A stretch of 42,619 nucleotides of DNA from CAWIHA01 sp963835855. Lineage in GTDB: Bacteria > Acidobacteriota > Terriglobia > Bryobacterales > Bryobacteraceae. Shown here piece by piece: positions 39,672 to 42,619 of the stretch; the first letter of the stretch is position 1; every line of letters starts with the position of its first letter. Location of the stretch: assembly GCA_963835855.1 (NCBI GenBank), contig CAWIHA010000007.1:1-42619 (forward strand), in the 5' to 3' direction. Made by a program: the position numbers and the translations under genes. Below the pieces are notes generated by a model, which saw only the letters and a list, made by a program, of their open reading frames with translations, was not told where the DNA came from and did not search any database.

Positions 39672-40937
39672 GTGCTGTCTCCGGCGCGCATGGCCGCTTT
39701 TGAAATCCTGCGTTTGGTGGAGGGCGGCGGTTACGCCTCCGACCTGCTTCGCAGCCGCACCGCTGGCCTCGACCCCCGCGATGCTGGCCTCGCCTCGGAA
39801 ATCGTGCTCGGCTCGCTGCGCTATCGGGGTCAGCTCGATTACCTCATCCAATTCTTCTCGGGCCGGGATGCCGGAAGCCTGGACGCGGAAGTCCGCATCG
39901 CGCTGCGCATGGGCATTTATCAGCGCCGGTATCTGGCGCGTGTGCCCGCGCACGCCGCCGTGGACGAGAGCGTCGAGATCGTAAAGAAGGCCCGCAAGCG
40001 CTCTGCCGCGGGATTCGTGAACGCGGTGCTGCGCAAGGTGCATCGGCGTCCTGTCGCTTGGCCCGACCGCGCGACCGAGCTTTCGCACCCGGCCTGGCTA
40101 CTGGAACGCTGGGACCGGCGCCACGGCGCTGAGGTCACGGATCGGATCGCACACGCGAACCTCTCCCCGCCTGAGACGTACGTGCGCGTGCCAGGCCGGC
40201 TGCCGTCCGGCGTGACGCTGGAGGAAGAGCCCCCTGACCGTTTCCCGCTTCCAGCGACTGCGCCGGTGGGCCACTCACGGCCTCGTGTGCGAGTAGCGCA
40301 AACCGGGGCGCCTGGCTGCTACCGCGTAGTCGAGGGCAGCCCGGAAGGGCTACGCATCCAGGACATCGGATCGCAGGCCGTTGTGCCGCTGCTCGATCTC
40401 TCGCCCGGCCAGATGTTCCTGGATGTCTGCGCGGCGCCGGGCAACAAGACTGCGCAGGCGCTCGAATCGGGCGTGCGCGCCATCGCCTGCGATTTCCGCT
40501 GGAGCCGCCTGGCGCCGATGAAAGACCTCGGCTGTCCGCTGGTCGTGCTCGATGGCACTCGGGCGTTACCGTTCGCCGCGCGGTTCGACCGTATTCTGGT
40601 CGATGCGCCGTGCTCGGGCACGGGCACGCTCGCGCACAACCCGGAGATCAAGTGGCGGTTGAAGCCGGGCCAGCTTGCCGAATTGCATCGGCAACAGGTG
40701 TTGCTCCTGCGGCACGCCTTGGAATGTCTCGCTCCAGGCGGACGCCTGGTCTATTCTACTTGCTCGCTCGAGCGCGAAGAGAACGAAGACGTCGTCGAGG
40801 AAGCGGCCCCAAGCGGTATCGCGCGGTTGTGGCGGCGCATTCCGGGCCTCGATGCCGGAGATGGCTTTTTCGCCGCTGTGATAACATCAGAGAAGCTCGT
40901 AAATGGTTCAGATTGTTCCATCTATTTTGTCAGCTGA
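39672..40937 (+). CDS. rsmB: 16S rRNA (cytosine-C5)-methyltransferase RsmB
   Basis: The preferred start, GTG 39672, gives (M)LSPARMAAFEILRLVE, which matches the usual family opening; AGGAGG at 39665-39670 lies almost adjacent. The 421-aa protein has an N-terminal NusB-like domain (~5-135: RDAGLASEIVLGSLRYRGQL, VDESVEIVKKARKRSAAGFV) and a Rossmann methyltransferase domain with DVCAAPGNKTAQALESG, the DAPCSGTGTLAHNPEIKWR motif (first Cys) and VYSTCSLEREENE (second Cys), both catalytic cysteines present. It modifies 16S rRNA C967-equivalent. It overlaps the rpe start by 35 bp. Confidence 0.9.
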   Translation: MLSPARMAAFEILRLVEGGGYASDLLRSRTAGLDPRDAGLASEIVLGSLRYRGQLDYLIQFFSGRDAGSLDAEVRIALRMGIYQRRYLARVPAHAAVDESVEIVKKARKRSAAGFVNAVLRKVHRRPVAWPDRATELSHPAWLLERWDRRHGAEVTDRIAHANLSPPETYVRVPGRLPSGVTLEEEPPDRFPLPATAPVGHSRPRVRVAQTGAPGCYRVVEGSPEGLRIQDIGSQAVVPLLDLSPGQMFLDVCAAPGNKTAQALESGVRAIACDFRWSRLAPMKDLGCPLVVLDGTRALPFAARFDRILVDAPCSGTGTLAHNPEIKWRLKPGQLAELHRQQVLLLRHALECLAPGGRLVYSTCSLEREENEDVVEEAAPSGIARLWRRIPGLDAGDGFFAAVITSEKLVNGSDCSIYFVS

Positions 40938-41577
40938 CTTTGCCCGCCTGGCCCAAGAAATCCAGCGCGTCGAGCACGGCGGCGCGACCATGCTGCACGT
41001 CGATATCATGGACGGGCACTTCGTGCCGAACCTGACTATCGGCCCGCCGGTCGTGCAGTCGATTCGCAAAATCACCAAGGCGAAGCTCGATGTCCACCTC
41101 ATGATCGCCGACCCGGATAAGTACGCTCCGATCTTCATCGAGGCCGGCGCCGACCAGATCTCAGTGCATCAGGAGGCCTGCCCGCACCTGGATGGGACGC
41201 TCCGGGCCATTCAGCAGAAAGGCGTTCCCGCTGGGGTCGTCGTGAACCCCGCCACGCCCATTACAATGTTGGAAGAAGTCTTGGGCTTGGCCGATTACGT
41301 GCTCATCATGAGTGTGAACCCTGGTTTTGGGGGCCAGGAGTTCATCCCCAAGTCGGTCGAGAAGGTGCACGCGCTGGCGCGGCGCCGCGCCGAGCTCGGC
41401 CTGAAGTTCGCTATTGAGATCGATGGCGGGGTGACGGCGGAAAACCTGGGCGGCATCGTGCGCGCCGGGGCCGATTGGGTCGTGAGTGGCGCGTCGATTT
41501 TCCATAGTCCCGATCCGGCGGCGGCCGTCGCTCAGATGCGGGAGATCGCCCGCGACTCGGCGACCGTTCGGGTGTAG
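40903..41577 (+). CDS. rpe: Ribulose-phosphate 3-epimerase
   Basis: A 224-aa TIM-barrel enzyme interconverting ribulose-5-phosphate and xylulose-5-phosphate. It shows the full family signature: VPSILSADFARL, LHVDIMDGHFVPNLTIGP, LDVHLMIADPD, VVVNPATP, MSVNPGFGGQEFI and the final AIEIDGGVTAENL, with catalytic Asp in both VDIMDG and EIDGGV. The start is ATG 40903, 35 bp inside the end of rsmB. The length is normal for the family. Confidence 0.95.
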   Translation: MVQIVPSILSADFARLAQEIQRVEHGGATMLHVDIMDGHFVPNLTIGPPVVQSIRKITKAKLDVHLMIADPDKYAPIFIEAGADQISVHQEACPHLDGTLRAIQQKGVPAGVVVNPATPITMLEEVLGLADYVLIMSVNPGFGGQEFIPKSVEKVHALARRRAELGLKFAIEIDGGVTAENLGGIVRAGADWVVSGASIFHSPDPAAAVAQMREIARDSATVRV

Positions 41578-41617
41578 GAAAATCATAGGATGTGGAATAC
41601 GGCCGGGCGGGCTCAAT

Positions 41618-41623
41618 TATTAT
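41618..41623 (+). promoter_or_regulatory. Candidate -10 element of bamD
   Basis: TATTAT lies 23 nt before the bamD ATG, leaving space for a short leader that contains GGAGG (41640-41644). Confidence 0.35.
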
Positions 41624-41646
41624 CCGCGGGTTCTGCGGTGGAGGTT

Positions 41647-42619
41647 ATGAAGAATTATCGAAAGCTCTTATCCTGCGGCGCCGTGCTGCTGCTTACTGGG
41701 CTGTTGGGCGCTTGCAATATCCGCGCGAAGAAGTACGAAAATCCGATCACGAAAGATACGCAGCAACCCGACAAGGTGCTGTTCGATAAAGCGATCGGCG
41801 ATATCGAGCACGGGCGCTATGACGTTGGGCGGTTGACTCTGCAAACCCTCATCAATACCTACGATCAGAGCGAATACATGGCCAAGGCGAAGCTCGCCAT
41901 CGCCGACAGTTGGTACCGCGAAGGCGGCTCGCACGGTTGGGCGCAGGCCGAGGCCGAATATAAAGACTTCATTCTCTTCTACCCAGCCATGGGGGAAGCG
42001 GCCGAGGCCCAGGAAAAAGTCTGCATGATTGAGTACAAGCAGATGGATAAGGCCGACCGCGACAAGACTCACGCAATGCACGCCGAGGAAGAGTGCCGGC
42101 AGTTGCTGACCCAGTTCCCCAACAGCAAGTTCGCGCCGCAAGGCCAGCAACTCTTGCGAAACATTCAGGAAGTGCTTGCCGACGCTGAATTCCGCGTGGG
42201 CGGTTTCTACCACACCAAGGGCGTTTTCTACTCGGCGGCCAACCGGCTGCAAGGCTTGACGGACCACTATCCGCTTTACAGCAGGGCAGACGAGGCGCTC
42301 TGGCAGCTTGCCGACTCCTACGCCCATATGGGCAAGCGGTTTCGTGATAAGAGCGCCGCTGCGTATGCGGAAATCGTGCGCAACTATCCCTTGAGCCCCT
42401 ATGCCCAGGCTGCAAAAAAGAAGCTCATCGAGATGGAGAAGCCCGTGCCGGAGCCCGACCCGGTGGCACTCGCGCGTCAGAAATACGAACTCGATAACCG
42501 CGAGAAAATTGGCATGGTGAGCCACTTCTGGGGCATTTTCACGAGCCACCCGGACGTTCGCATGGCCGCCAAGTCCGGCGCGCCTCCGATGGAAGGCTTC
42601 CACCCAACCATTCCCGCAA
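41647..42619 (+). CDS. bamD: Outer membrane assembly lipoprotein BamD, 3' end beyond the window
   Basis: The frame from ATG 41647 is open to the window end (324 codons plus one base). It begins MKNYRKLLSCGAVLLLTGLL with lipobox LGAC (Cys23), so it is a lipoprotein. Residues ~40-250 are TPR-like repeats with the BamD pattern: KVLFDKAIGDIEHGRYDVGR, LAIADSWYREGG, AEAEYKDFILFYP, YSAANRLQGLTDHYP, ADEALWQLADSYAHMG. It would link the BAM complex at the inner face of the outer membrane. The C-terminal extension (~60 residues past the TPRs, FWGIFTSHPDVRM) is longer than in Proteobacteria. A GGAGG site lies 2 nt before the ATG. Confidence 0.85.
   Translation, partial: MKNYRKLLSCGAVLLLTGLLGACNIRAKKYENPITKDTQQPDKVLFDKAIGDIEHGRYDVGRLTLQTLINTYDQSEYMAKAKLAIADSWYREGGSHGWAQAEAEYKDFILFYPAMGEAAEAQEKVCMIEYKQMDKADRDKTHAMHAEEECRQLLTQFPNSKFAPQGQQLLRNIQEVLADAEFRVGGFYHTKGVFYSAANRLQGLTDHYPLYSRADEALWQLADSYAHMGKRFRDKSAAAYAEIVRNYPLSPYAQAAKKKLIEMEKPVPEPDPVALARQKYELDNREKIGMVSHFWGIFTSHPDVRMAAKSGAPPMEGFHPTIPA

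Noticed and set aside
1..42619. CRISPR array, rRNA operon or intact insertion sequence
   Set aside because: No regularly spaced repeats, no rRNA-like sequence and no transposase motif were seen.

Overview
This is a GC-rich (about 60% or more by eye), gene-dense bacterial chromosome segment. The mix of genes suggests Acidobacteriota, probably a Solibacter/Bryobacter-like lineage: a secreted VWFA-related protein, a seven-repeat CRTAC1/UnbV-type FG-GAP protein, many exported TPR proteins, an hfq-hflX pair and a long BamD. The lineage is an inference from gene content, since no rRNA is present. The fragment could come from a metagenome assembly, so the frameshifts may be real or technical.

Layout. 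(1) Positions 1-3870 are a decayed mobile or prophage-like segment. It holds a leftward operon of small genes (terminase-small-subunit-like HTH protein, a 36-aa gene, a 100-aa gene and a gene running off the left edge), a rightward DUF3489 gene, and a ParB-domain/DNA-methyltransferase gene broken by two frameshifts. It ends in a gene-poor stretch with a perfect 18-bp-arm palindrome, beside the 3' end of a tRNA-Val(GAC) gene (3871-3947, minus), a typical integration site. (2) Positions 3948-11200 hold a small zinc-ribbon gene, a secreted VWA protein, and a leftward group (FG-GAP/UnbV protein, DUF72, two exported TPR proteins). (3) Positions 11377-19194 are leftward: a PBP1b-type bifunctional penicillin-binding protein, two overlapping small membrane proteins of unknown function, proline dehydrogenase, and a large hybrid histidine kinase whose periplasmic part looks like four tandem OB-type repeats. 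(4) Positions 19265-23652 are rightward: an MGDG-synthase-like glycosyltransferase, PriA and a GNAT acetyltransferase. (5) Positions 23763-29603 hold histidine ammonia-lyase, divergent from a SpoU/TrmH RNA methyltransferase, then a serine beta-lactamase-fold protein that has lost every catalytic motif, an unknown exported protein, and a truncated UvrC-like protein. (6) Positions 30086-32969 are a rightward regulatory and housekeeping set: a DksA/TraR-type zinc-finger protein, Hfq, HflX and PgsA. (7) Positions 32997-37006 hold RodZ (minus), a glycosyltransferase-2/methyltransferase fusion, and an animal-type glutaminyl cyclase. (8) Positions 37113-39654 are leftward: TtcA-like, DUF47/PhoU-like and Pit phosphate transporter. 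(9) Positions 39672-42619 are rightward: RsmB, Rpe and a BamD that runs off the right edge.

Several gene sets make functional sense together. The cell envelope is served by PBP1b, RodZ, PgsA, BamD and the glycosyltransferases. RNA biology is served by Hfq, HflX, the DksA-like protein, the SpoU methyltransferase, RsmB, TtcA and the tRNA. DUF47 and Pit form a phosphate uptake pair. A recurring sequence feature is a TATAAT-like hexamer only 5-12 nt before a start codon (27333, 34008, 39654, 39672, 32301, 15729, 25262), which suggests leaderless transcripts. I found no CRISPR array, no rRNA, no intact insertion sequence and no convincing U-tract terminator.
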